Shown here: one piece after another, positions 9,151-17,050 of the stretch
How positions within the stretch are numbered: the stretch's first letter is position 1
How the letters are laid out: each line of letters opens with the position of its first letter
Source of the DNA: JADLDB01 sp040755835
GTDB taxonomy: Bacteria > Myxococcota > Myxococcia > Myxococcales > Myxococcaceae
DNA length: 64,000 nt
Assembly: GCA_040755835.1 (NCBI GenBank)
Contig: JBFMAB010000093.1
Coordinates: 1 to 64,000 of the forward strand
Direction of reading: 5' to 3'
Position numbers and translations under genes: made by a program
The notes under the pieces: generated by a model
Databases searched by the model: none
What the model was told of the DNA's origin: nothing
The model's input: only the letters and a program-made list of their open reading frames with translations

Positions 9151-9197
9151 TAAAAAGCACGACGGGCAGGACCCCGGTGAGGAGCCCTGCCCGTGAG
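9151..9197 (-). terminator. Intrinsic terminator after tsf
   Basis: On the minus strand, ACGGGCAGG pairs with CCTGCCCGT across a short loop, followed by CGTG and then CTTTTTA. It lies about 20 nt after the tsf stop and ends at the first bases of the longest possible pyrH frame. It probably attenuates transcription from rpsB-tsf into pyrH-frr. Confidence 0.8.
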
Positions 9198-9217
9198 GTG
9201 CTGCGGACCGTGCGGCC

Positions 9218-10270
9218 CTACGCCTGGCCGAGCGTCTTGGCGACCTCGGCGGCGAGATCGTCCTTCTTCTTCTCGATGCCCTCGCCGACCTCGAGGCGCG
9301 ACGCGCGGCCGACCGTCAGGCTGGTGCCGGCCTTCTTCGCGGCCTCGGCCACCACGTCCTTGATCTTCAGCTTGTCGTCCTTCACCCACGCCTGGTCGAC
9401 GAGGCAGTTCTCCTCGAAGAACTTCTCGAGCTTGCCGCCGATGATCTTGTCCCACATGTTCTCGGGCTTCTTGATCTGCTCGCGCTTGACGATCTGCGAG
9501 AGCGGCACCTTCTCGAGCTTGCCGGAGATCTCCAGCATCACCTTCTCCGCGTCCTCCGAACGGAGGATGCCGGTGCGGGCCGGGCCGTCCTTGATGGTGA
9601 AGCGCCAGGTGTTCTGCAGCTCGTCCTTGTACAGCGTCTTCTCGCGCTCGATGACGTCGGCCGGCACCTGCTCGCGCGACACGTACGCCGGGCGCATGGC
9701 GGTCAGCTGCATGGCGAGCTCGTTCGCCAGCGCCTTCGCCTCGTCGCCCGTGGAGCCCAGCACCTCGACCAGCGCGCCGACCCGGCTGTTGGAGTGCAGG
9801 TAGCTGCCCACCACGCCGTTCGACTCGACCTGGAAGCGCACGAAGCGGCGCACGGTGATGTTCTCGCCGATGGTGGCGATCTTCTCCGTCACCGCGTCCT
9901 TCACCGTCTTGCCGTTGAACGACTGCGCGAGCAGCGTGTCGAGGTCGGCCGGGTTGTGCTGCGCGATGTGCGCGACGAGGTCGGTGGTCAGCTTGACGAA
10001 CTCGGCGTTGCGCGCCACGAAGTCCGTCTCCGCGTTCACCTCGACGAGCGCGCCCAGCTTACCGTCGTCGGACACCTTGAGGCCGATGAGGCCCTCGGCG
10101 GCCACGCGGGAGCCCTTCTTGGCGGCCGACGCGACGCCCTTCTTGCGGAGCCACTCCTCGGCCTTCGCGAAGTCGCCGGCCGACTCGGCCAGGGCCTTCT
10201 TGCAGTCCATCATCCCCGCGCCGGTCTTCTCGCGGAGCTCCTTCACCATCGCAGCGCTGATCTCAGCCAT
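9218..10270 (-). CDS. tsf: Translation elongation factor Ts
   Basis: The 350-residue product begins MAEISAAMVKELREKTGAGM, the conserved UBA-like N-terminal domain of EF-Ts (KELREKTGAGMMDCKKAL). This is followed by the core that exchanges GDP on EF-Tu (ETDFVARN). It is longer than E. coli EF-Ts (about 283 residues). The extra length is a second half of the core with an insert around residues 190-260, as in other long-form EF-Ts proteins. It lies about 107 nt downstream of rpsB with a hairpin between them. Confidence 0.95.
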   Translation of the reverse strand: MAEISAAMVKELREKTGAGMMDCKKALAESAGDFAKAEEWLRKKGVASAAKKGSRVAAEGLIGLKVSDDGKLGALVEVNAETDFVARNAEFVKLTTDLVAHIAQHNPADLDTLLAQSFNGKTVKDAVTEKIATIGENITVRRFVRFQVESNGVVGSYLHSNSRVGALVEVLGSTGDEAKALANELAMQLTAMRPAYVSREQVPADVIEREKTLYKDELQNTWRFTIKDGPARTGILRSEDAEKVMLEISGKLEKVPLSQIVKREQIKKPENMWDKIIGGKLEKFFEENCLVDQAWVKDDKLKIKDVVAEAAKKAGTSLTVGRASRLEVGEGIEKKKDDLAAEVAKTLGQA

Positions 10271-10316
10271 GTCGGTTTTCTCGGTTGGGTACGACGTGTG
10301 GTGGGGTGAAACGTGA

Positions 10317-10352
10317 CGAAGCGCCGACCAGGACAGCCCGGCCGACGCTTCG
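10317..10352 (-). promoter_or_regulatory. Strong stem-loop between rpsB and tsf
   Basis: CGAAGCG at one end and CGCTTCG at the other bracket a 13-base-pair stem (with G-U wobbles) and a loop of about 10 nt. No T-run follows, so it is not a classical terminator. An RNA-processing site or partial attenuator that sets the S2:EF-Ts ratio is plausible. Confidence 0.55.
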
Positions 10353-10377
10353 AAGAGGTCGACGGGGACCGGGCCGC

Positions 10378-11325
10378 CTACTCGGCGGTGGCCTCGGTGG
10401 AGGAGGTCGCGTCGGCACCCTCGGCGCCCTCGACCGCGGCGGGCTCGACCGTCGAGCCAGCCTTGATCTCGACGACCGGGCCACGGCCCTCGCGGCGCGG
10501 CGCGCGGCGGCGCTCACCCTCGCCACGGCCACCCTCGCGCCGGCTGCGCTCTTCCTGCGCGTCGCGCTCGGCGGCGCCCGAGGCGCGGTACCGCGCGGCG
10601 CCCTCGATGGCGGCGTCGGCGATCTTGCTGGTGAACAGCTTGATCGAACGGATCGCGTCGTCGTTGCCGGGGATCACGTAGTCGATGCCCTCGGGGTCGC
10701 AGTTGGTGTCGACCAGCCCGAGCACCGGAATGCCGAGGCGGTTGGCCTCGTGCACCGCGATCATCTCCTTGCGGGGATCGATCACGAAGAGCGCGCCAGG
10801 CAGGCGGGTCATGTCCTTGATGCCGCCCAGGTTCTTCTCGAGCTTCTCCTGCTCACGCTGGAGGTTCGCGACCTCCTTCTTCGGCAGGCGCTCGAAGGTG
10901 CCGTCCTTCGCCATGGTCTCGATGGCCTTCAGGCGATCGATGCCCTGCTTGATGGTCTTGAAGTTCGTCAGCGTCCCGCCCAGCCAGCGGTTGGTGACGA
11001 AGAACTGGCCCGAGCGCACCGCCTCCTCGCGGACCACGTCCTGCGCCTGCTTCTTGGTGCCGACGAACAGCACCGAGCCGCCGCGGCCGGTGACGTCCGA
11101 CACGAAGCGGAGGGCCGCCCGCGCCATCACCACCGTCTTCTGGAGGTCGATGATGTAGATGCCGTTGCGCGCGCCGAAGATGTAGGGCTTCATCTTCGGG
11201 TTCCAGCGCTTGGTCTGGTGGCCGAAGTGCACGCCGGCCTCCAGCATCTGCCGCATGGTGATGCCGGTGGGGGCGCCCATCGGCGTGGACTGGTGCGTCG
11301 TCTCGTTCGTCTGCGTGTCGCTCAT
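10378..11325 (-). CDS. rpsB: 30S ribosomal protein S2 with extended C-terminus
   Basis: The ATG at 11325 has GGAAGAAGGA upstream and begins MSDTQTNETTHQSTPMG before the universal core MRQMLEAGVHFGHQTKRWNPK. Core motifs (FVGTKKQAQ, RWLGGTLTNFKTI, PGALFVIDP, GLVDTNCDP, YVIPGNDDAIRSI) are intact. At 315 residues it is about 70 longer than E. coli S2. The extra tail is rich in Arg/Glu (ERSRREGGRGEGERRRAPRR) and then acidic/Ala-Thr, a disordered extension that may contact rRNA. First gene of the rpsB-tsf-pyrH-frr set. Confidence 0.96.
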   Translation of the reverse strand: MSDTQTNETTHQSTPMGAPTGITMRQMLEAGVHFGHQTKRWNPKMKPYIFGARNGIYIIDLQKTVVMARAALRFVSDVTGRGGSVLFVGTKKQAQDVVREEAVRSGQFFVTNRWLGGTLTNFKTIKQGIDRLKAIETMAKDGTFERLPKKEVANLQREQEKLEKNLGGIKDMTRLPGALFVIDPRKEMIAVHEANRLGIPVLGLVDTNCDPEGIDYVIPGNDDAIRSIKLFTSKIADAAIEGAARYRASGAAERDAQEERSRREGGRGEGERRRAPRREGRGPVVEIKAGSTVEPAAVEGAEGADATSSTEATAE

Positions 11326-11560
11326 GACTGCGTTGTCCTTCTTCCTGGTTGTTCCTCCACGTGCGGAGAAACGCCGTTGCCCCCTCCCGACACCTTGCCG
11401 GGAGCACCGTGGGACGGCCCGCACGTGTGCGAAGTGGATGCTGCTTTTTCCTCGTGCTGCCTGCGGCCCCGCGAACGAGCGGCCGTGAGGAATGACGAGC
11501 CTCTAACAGAGGGCTTCGGGCGCGGGCAAGTCCTGTGATTCCCCTGACAACGACGACCTT
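11326..11560 (-). promoter_or_regulatory. rpsB upstream region with long 5' leader and weak promoter candidate
   Basis: No gene is visible. On the minus strand TTGCCC and TTAGAG are separated by 17 nt, a weak sigma-70-like pair about 170-200 nt before the rpsB ATG. The leader in between is GC-rich with an A-run near 11450, and could hold an S2 autoregulatory structure; this is inference. Confidence 0.3.
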
Positions 11561-12913
11561 TCAATGGGTTGCGTCGGGGATTTCCAGCACCAGGTGGGCA
11601 CCCGGGCCGGTGGGGTCGACCCAGGCGCGGCCGCCGTGCTGCCGCAGCACCTCCGCGACGATGGCCAGGCCGAGCCCGGAGCCGCCGCGGCGGTCGACGC
11701 GGTGGAACGGCGCAAAGACGGCCTCGGCCTGATCGGCGGGGATTCCGGGCCCCTGGTCGACGACGTGGATCTGAAACGCGCCGTCGACGCGGCGCACCTC
11801 GAGCGTGATGGCGCTGCCGCGGGGCGCGAAGCGGAGCGCGTTGGCCACCAGGTTGTCGACGGCCTGCCGCAGCGCGACGGCGGAGAAGCGCGCGCTCGCC
11901 GGCGACGGGCCCTTCACTTCCAGCAGCACGCCCGACACCTCGGCCTGCGCGCGCGCGGCCTCTGCCGCCTCTTCGAGCAGCTCGCGCAGGTCGCCCTGCC
12001 CCGCGTCCCACCCGCGGCCGGCGGCGGCGAAATCGAGCAGCCGCGTGGACAGCGCGGCCAGGCGGTCCACCTCCTCGCGCGCCTCGGTGAGCGCCACCCG
12101 CAGCTCGCCGGGCGTGCGCTCGCGGCGCAGCGCGAGGTCGAGGCTCGTCAGCATGAGCGTCAACGGCGTCCGCAGCTCGTGCGCCGCGTCGGCGAGCAGC
12201 CGGTCCTGCACCGCGCGCGCGCGCTTGAGCTGCTCGGTGGCGTCGGCCAGCACCGCGCGCAGGTCGGCCACCTCGTCCTGGCCCGTGTCGGGCTCGGGCG
12301 GCTCGTCCAGCTTCCCCTGCCTCACGCGCCCCAGGTGCGCGGAGAGCCGGCCGAGGCGCCGCGACAGGCGGCGCGCCAGCCACAGCTGCACGACGAGGAG
12401 GATGGCGCCGGCGCCCAGCGCGAAGGAGATCGCGACGACGTGGAAGGTGCGCACCGACTCGTCGAGCTGCGCCATCGACGCGGACAGCCGCAGCGCCCAG
12501 CGCCGGCCGTCGGCCGACGACAGCCGCACCACCAGCACCCGCGACCGCGTCGCGACGCCCGGCACCGTGAGCAGCTCGCGCGCCGGACCATCGAGCGGCG
12601 GGGCCACCGCGTCCCTGGCGTGCGCCGTGGGCGGGAAGTGCGCCACCAGCGCGCCCGTGTCGTCGAACAGCTCGCCGATCGGCGCGAAGGGCCGCACCGT
12701 CTCCAGCAGCGGCGACTCCGCCATGTGGAGGTGCGGGCCGTCGGGGCGATCGAACAGCGACACCGACTCGGCCGCGGCCTGCGCGAGCAGCGCCTGGTCG
12801 AGCGACGACTCGAGCGCCGCGCGGAAGGCCTGCCCCGCGAGGAGCAGGGCGGTCAGCATCACCGCGCCGGGCAGCATCGCCCCGAGGAGCCAGAGGCGCG
12901 TCGCGAGCTTCAT
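11561..12913 (-). CDS. Sensor histidine kinase of the metal-efflux operon
   Basis: The 450-residue product is an integral-membrane kinase. It has TM1 at about 8-28, a periplasmic sensor of about 130 residues with His/Met-bearing stretch GPHLHMAESP, TM2 at about 158-178 and a HAMP domain. A HisKA domain follows with ADAAHELRTPLTLML (His245), then HATPase motifs NLVANALRFAP (N box), DQGPGIP (G1) and GGSGLGLAIV (G2). It is the last gene of the efflux operon, downstream of its response regulator, an arrangement like CusS/CzcS. The periplasmic HLHM segment is a plausible metal ligand cluster, but that is inference. Confidence 0.9.
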   Translation of the reverse strand: MKLATRLWLLGAMLPGAVMLTALLLAGQAFRAALESSLDQALLAQAAAESVSLFDRPDGPHLHMAESPLLETVRPFAPIGELFDDTGALVAHFPPTAHARDAVAPPLDGPARELLTVPGVATRSRVLVVRLSSADGRRWALRLSASMAQLDESVRTFHVVAISFALGAGAILLVVQLWLARRLSRRLGRLSAHLGRVRQGKLDEPPEPDTGQDEVADLRAVLADATEQLKRARAVQDRLLADAAHELRTPLTLMLTSLDLALRRERTPGELRVALTEAREEVDRLAALSTRLLDFAAAGRGWDAGQGDLRELLEEAAEAARAQAEVSGVLLEVKGPSPASARFSAVALRQAVDNLVANALRFAPRGSAITLEVRRVDGAFQIHVVDQGPGIPADQAEAVFAPFHRVDRRGGSGLGLAIVAEVLRQHGGRAWVDPTGPGAHLVLEIPDATH

Positions 12914-13203
12914 CGCGGCCCTCCGGACGAGCGCGCCGGCGCGACCTCCGCGTCTGCGTCGTCCGCTCGTGCGCCTCGAAGGGAGGCCGGCGAGCCGCGG
13001 TCGCCGGCCGCGCCCGTCGCGCTCGAGCCCTCGACTCGTCGCGCGTCCACCTGCGGCTTCGCGCCGGGTGACGGGCGGGTGACGGCGCGCCGGGCCCGGG
13101 TCGCCGGAATGCTCAGCACGGATGACACCAGCACGGATGACAGCCGACTCACGGAAGCCCCAACGCCCCCTCCATCACGCTGGCGCCGGACGTTGGACGG
13201 CAC
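12910..13203 (-). CDS. Possible small coupling ORF between regulator and kinase
   Basis: A GTG-started frame of 97 codons begins immediately after the regulator stop (TGACGTG), and its own TGA overlaps the kinase ATG as ATGA. Such tight spacing is typical of translationally coupled genes. However, the encoded peptide is Arg/Ala/Ser-rich, has no recognisable domain and looks like ordinary high-GC filler. I list it because it fills the 290-bp gap exactly; it may not encode a real protein. Confidence 0.2.
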   Translation of the reverse strand: MPSNVRRQRDGGGVGASVSRLSSVLVSSVLSIPATRARRAVTRPSPGAKPQVDARRVEGSSATGAAGDRGSPASLRGARADDADAEVAPARSSGGPR

Positions 13204-13204
13204 G

Positions 13205-13882
13205 TCACGCGTCCTTCGCGAGGAGGCGATAGCCGACGCCGCGCACCGCCTCGATGCTGACCCGCTGGGCGCCGATGCGGCCCAGCTTCGCGCGCAGGTA
13301 GCCCACGTACACGTCCACCACGTTGCCGGTGCCGTCGAAGTCGTTGCCCCATACCTTGAGGAGCAGCCGCGTGCGGGACACGGCGTCGCCCGCCTGCGCG
13401 ACGAGCTCCGAGAGCAGCGCCCACTCGCGGCCCGTGAGGCTCACCTCGGCCTCGCCGCGGCGCAGCACGCGCCGGCGCACCTCGAGCGTCACGTCGCCCA
13501 CGGCGCCGCTGGCCTTCTCGCCGGCGCCGCGGCGGACCAGGGCCTCGAGGCGCGCGAGCAGCTCGTCGAAGTGGAACGGCTTCACCAGGTAGTCGTCGGC
13601 GCCGGCGCGCAGGCCCGTCACCTTCTCGCCGGTGGTGCCGCGCGCGGTCAGCAGCAGCACGGGCGTCATCACGCCGCGGCTGCGCCACTCGCGCAGCACC
13701 GCCACGCCGTCCTTGTCCGGCAGGCCCCAGTCCAGCACCACGCAGTCGTACGGCACGTCGGCGCCCTGCTGCAGCGCCGTCTCGCCGGTGTGGCACACGT
13801 CCACCTCGTGGCCCTCTTCCTTGAGGCCCCGCTGGAGCATCTGCGCCATCTTCGGCTCGTCCTCGACGACGAGGAGTCGCAT
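13205..13882 (-). CDS. OmpR/PhoB-family response regulator
   Basis: Starting at the ATG at 13882, the 225-residue product opens MRLLVVEDEPKMAQMLQRG. The acidic pair E7/D8, phospho-acceptor D51 (CVVLDWGLPDKDG), Thr of LLLTARG and Lys of DYLVKPF are all present. The C-terminal winged helix (REWALLSELVAQAGDAVSRTRLL, VVDVYVGYLRAKLG) binds DNA direct repeats. It is encoded between the RND pump and the kinase, so it is the likely regulator of the efflux operon. The half-sites upstream of the TolC-like gene are the obvious target. An upstream-extended frame (from 13936) lacks support. Confidence 0.92.
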   Translation of the reverse strand: MRLLVVEDEPKMAQMLQRGLKEEGHEVDVCHTGETALQQGADVPYDCVVLDWGLPDKDGVAVLREWRSRGVMTPVLLLTARGTTGEKVTGLRAGADDYLVKPFHFDELLARLEALVRRGAGEKASGAVGDVTLEVRRRVLRRGEAEVSLTGREWALLSELVAQAGDAVSRTRLLLKVWGNDFDGTGNVVDVYVGYLRAKLGRIGAQRVSIEAVRGVGYRLLAKDA

Positions 13883-13939
13883 GGGCCCACCGTACTGCAA
13901 CGGCTGCCCGGGCGTAGCGTCGATGGACGGCACCATGGG

Positions 13940-16900
13940 CTACCTCCGCCGGCGCCTCGCGCGCGCGAAGTACGGGTACAGCGTCGGCAACACGATGAGC
14001 GTGAGCAGCGTCGAGCTGACGAGGCCGCCCACCACCACCGTGGCCAGCGGGCGCTGCACCTCGGCGCCCGGGCCCTGCGCCAGCATCATCGGCACGAAGC
14101 CGAGCGCGGCGACGAGCGCCGTCATCAGCACCGGCCGCACGCGGGTGTGCGCCGCCGACGTGGCCGCCTCGCGCGGCCCCTCGCCTTCGTCCTCGAGCTC
14201 GCGGATGCGCGACAGCATGACGACGCCGTTCAACACCGCCACGCCCGCCAGCGCGATGAAGCCGATCGCCGCCGACAGCGACACCGGCATGCCGCGCAGG
14301 AAGAGCGCCACCATGCCGCCCACCGCCGCGAAGGGCACGTGGCTGAAGATGATGAGCACCGGCGTCGCGCGGCGGAACGCCACCAGCAACACGGCGACAA
14401 TCAGCACCAGCACCGCGGGGATGACGAGCGACAGGCGCTTCGTCGCCTCGCGCAACGACTCGTACTGGCCGCCCCACTCGAGCCGGTAGCCGGCGGGAAG
14501 CTTCACCTCGCGCCCCACCGCCTCCTGCGCCGCCTTCACCACCGTGCCGAGGTCGCCGCCGCGCACGTTGAAGCCGACCAGCAGGCGGCGCTCGCCGTTG
14601 CGGCGGTTCACCTGGCCCGGGCCGTCCACCGTCACCACGTCGGCGACGCGCGAGAGCGGCACCAGCCCGCCGCCCGGCACGGGCACCTGCAGATCGCCCA
14701 GCGTCCACGCGGAGGTGCCCGGCTGCTGCCGCAGGAGAATCGGCACCCGCACCACGCCTCGGTACGTGAAGCCCACCTCGCGGCCCTGCCGCACCGTCTC
14801 CACCGCGGTCAGCACCTCGGCCGCGTCCAACCCCACCGCGGCGGCGTCCAGCGGGCGCGGGCGCACCGTCGTCAGCGGCACCGACGGCGGCGCCAGCACG
14901 CGCGCGTCGGCGGCGCCCGGCTGCCTGGCCACCACCTCGCGCACCTGCGCGGCGTAGCGCGCCAGCTCGGCCAGATCCTCGCCGTAGACGCTCACCACCA
15001 CGTCGGCCACCGAGCCGCCCAGGAGCTCGTTGAAGCGCATCTGAATGGGCTGCGTGAAGGACGGCTCGCCACCCGGCGCCTTCGCCCGCAGCACCGCCTG
15101 CACGTCGGCGATGAGGCCGTCCAGCGTCAGCCCCGGCCGCCACTCGTCGCGGGGCTTCAAGGCCACGAAGACGTCCGCCTGCTCGAGGCCCATGATGTCC
15201 GTCGCCACCGCGGGGCTGCCGATGCGCGACACCACCTGCCGCACCTCGGGCACGCCCTCGAGCACCGCCTTCTCCATCACGCCCGCGTGCGCCACCGCCG
15301 CCTCGAGCGAGATGTCGGGCGCGCGCGTCGTCTGGATGACGAGGTCGCCTTCGTTGAGCTGCGGCGTGAACTCGGTGCCGGTGCGCACGAGGAGGACGCC
15401 GCCGACGATGGGCGCGATGAGCGCCAGCGCCGCCACCAGCAACGGGCGCTTCACGAAGCCCGCCAGCGTGCCCGGGTACAGCTTCTCCAGCAGCCGCACC
15501 GGCAGCGGCGGGCGATCGGGCACGTCCTTCCCGCGCAGCAACAGCGCCGCCGCCGCGGGGATGAAGGTGAGCGACAGCGCCAGCGCCACGCCCAGCGCGA
15601 ACACCACGGTGAGCGCCATCGGCCGGAACAGCTTCCCGTCGGTGCCGGACAGCGACAGCACCGGCACGTACACCAGGAGGATGATGAGGACCGAGAAGAA
15701 GACCGGCTGCGCCAGCTTCGCCGCCACGTCCCGCACCGTCGCGTGGAACGTCTCCCGCTCCATCGCGCGGCGCGCCTGGGGATCGGGCACGTCGTGCGAC
15801 AGCGCGTGGAACAGGCCTTCCACCATCACCACCGCGCCGTCGACGAGGAGGCCGAAGTCCACCGCGCCCAGCGACATGAGGTTGCCGGGAATGCCGAGCG
15901 CCGACATGAGCGCGGTCGCGCCCAGCATCGAGAGCGGAATGGCGGCGGCGACCAGGAGCCCCGCGCGCACGCTGCCCAGCATGAGGAAGAGGACCGCGAT
16001 GACCAGCAGGCCGCCTTCGAGCAGGTTCTTCCCCACCGTCTTCAGCGTGCCCTTCACCAGGACGCTGCGGTCGTAGACGACGTCGAGTCTCACGTCGTCC
16101 GGCAGCGCCGCCCGCACCTCGGGCATGCGCGCGTGGAGGCGCGACATCACCTCGAGCGCGTTGGCGCCGCGGAGCATCTGCACCATCACGTAGACGGACT
16201 CGCCGCGGCCGTTGGTGGTGGCCGCGCCGAGGCGCACCTTCTCGCCTTCGCGCACCTCGGCGACGTCGGCCACGCGCGTCACGTGCGGCGCGCCGGGCAC
16301 CGTCGCGTCGCGCGCCACCACCGCGGCCGCCAGCGCCAGCGTGTCCTCGGGCATCGCCACCGCGCGCACCAGCACCTGCCCCTCGCCCGCCGAGAGCGCC
16401 GCGCCCGCCGCGCTGCCCGTCGCCCGCTCCAGCGCGCCCGCGAGGTCGCCCAGCGTCTGGTGGCGCTGCGAGAGGCGCAAGGGGTCGGTCACCACGTCGA
16501 AGGTGCGCTCGGCGCCGCCCCACGGGTTCACCTCCACCACGCCGGGCACGCTCTTGAGCGTCGGCGCGACGCGCTGCTGCACCAGCTCGAGCAGCTCGGA
16601 CAGCGAGCGCGCGTCGGAGGACAGCGTGAAGTGGAAGATTTCCCCGAGGCCGCCGGTGACGGGGCCAAGCTCCACGGCTTGAACCGACGGCGGCAGCGCC
16701 AGCGTCGACAGGCGCTCCTGCACGAGCTGGCGCGCGAGGTACACCGGCACGTCGTCTTCGAAGACGAGCGTGATGGCGGCGATACCGTAGCGCGACACGC
16801 TGCGCTGCTCGACGAGGCCCGGCACGCCGCCCGACGCCACCTCGATGGGCCGCGCCACGAGGCGCTCCATCTCTTCCGGGGTGAGGCCCGGCGCGCGCGC

Positions 16901-17050
16901 CAGCACCAGCACCTGGTTGTTGGTGAGATCGGGCAGCGCGTCCAGCTCGAGCCGCACCGCCACCACGCCGGCGGCGACGCCGAGCAGCAGCGTCACCACC
17001 ACCACGGCCTTCGCGTGGTCGACCGAGAACTGGACGAGGCGACGAATCAC
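13940..17050 (-). CDS. Heavy-metal efflux RND pump, CzcA type
   Basis: The 1036-residue product is a full-length HME-RND inner-membrane pump driven by proton antiport. It opens MIRRLVQFSVDHAKAVVVV and has 12 predicted TM helices with two large periplasmic loops. The TM4 signature is DFGLLVDGAVVMVEG, with the Asp/Asp/Glu proton-relay residues typical of CzcA-type (Zn/Co/Cd/Ni) pumps. The three periplasmic methionines that define CusA (Cu/Ag) are not at their expected places, so a divalent cation is more likely than copper. It overlaps the upstream membrane-fusion gene by 4 nt, indicating translational coupling. The efflux genes precede their own two-component system. Confidence 0.93.
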   Translation of the reverse strand: MIRRLVQFSVDHAKAVVVVTLLLGVAAGVVAVRLELDALPDLTNNQVLVLARAPGLTPEEMERLVARPIEVASGGVPGLVEQRSVSRYGIAAITLVFEDDVPVYLARQLVQERLSTLALPPSVQAVELGPVTGGLGEIFHFTLSSDARSLSELLELVQQRVAPTLKSVPGVVEVNPWGGAERTFDVVTDPLRLSQRHQTLGDLAGALERATGSAAGAALSAGEGQVLVRAVAMPEDTLALAAAVVARDATVPGAPHVTRVADVAEVREGEKVRLGAATTNGRGESVYVMVQMLRGANALEVMSRLHARMPEVRAALPDDVRLDVVYDRSVLVKGTLKTVGKNLLEGGLLVIAVLFLMLGSVRAGLLVAAAIPLSMLGATALMSALGIPGNLMSLGAVDFGLLVDGAVVMVEGLFHALSHDVPDPQARRAMERETFHATVRDVAAKLAQPVFFSVLIILLVYVPVLSLSGTDGKLFRPMALTVVFALGVALALSLTFIPAAAALLLRGKDVPDRPPLPVRLLEKLYPGTLAGFVKRPLLVAALALIAPIVGGVLLVRTGTEFTPQLNEGDLVIQTTRAPDISLEAAVAHAGVMEKAVLEGVPEVRQVVSRIGSPAVATDIMGLEQADVFVALKPRDEWRPGLTLDGLIADVQAVLRAKAPGGEPSFTQPIQMRFNELLGGSVADVVVSVYGEDLAELARYAAQVREVVARQPGAADARVLAPPSVPLTTVRPRPLDAAAVGLDAAEVLTAVETVRQGREVGFTYRGVVRVPILLRQQPGTSAWTLGDLQVPVPGGGLVPLSRVADVVTVDGPGQVNRRNGERRLLVGFNVRGGDLGTVVKAAQEAVGREVKLPAGYRLEWGGQYESLREATKRLSLVIPAVLVLIVAVLLVAFRRATPVLIIFSHVPFAAVGGMVALFLRGMPVSLSAAIGFIALAGVAVLNGVVMLSRIRELEDEGEGPREAATSAAHTRVRPVLMTALVAALGFVPMMLAQGPGAEVQRPLATVVVGGLVSSTLLTLIVLPTLYPYFARARRRRR

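Noticed and set aside
13940..17050. CusA-type copper/silver pump
   Set aside because: The methionines of the CusA periplasmic site are not at their expected positions, while the TM4 DFG...DGA...VE signature is of CzcA type.
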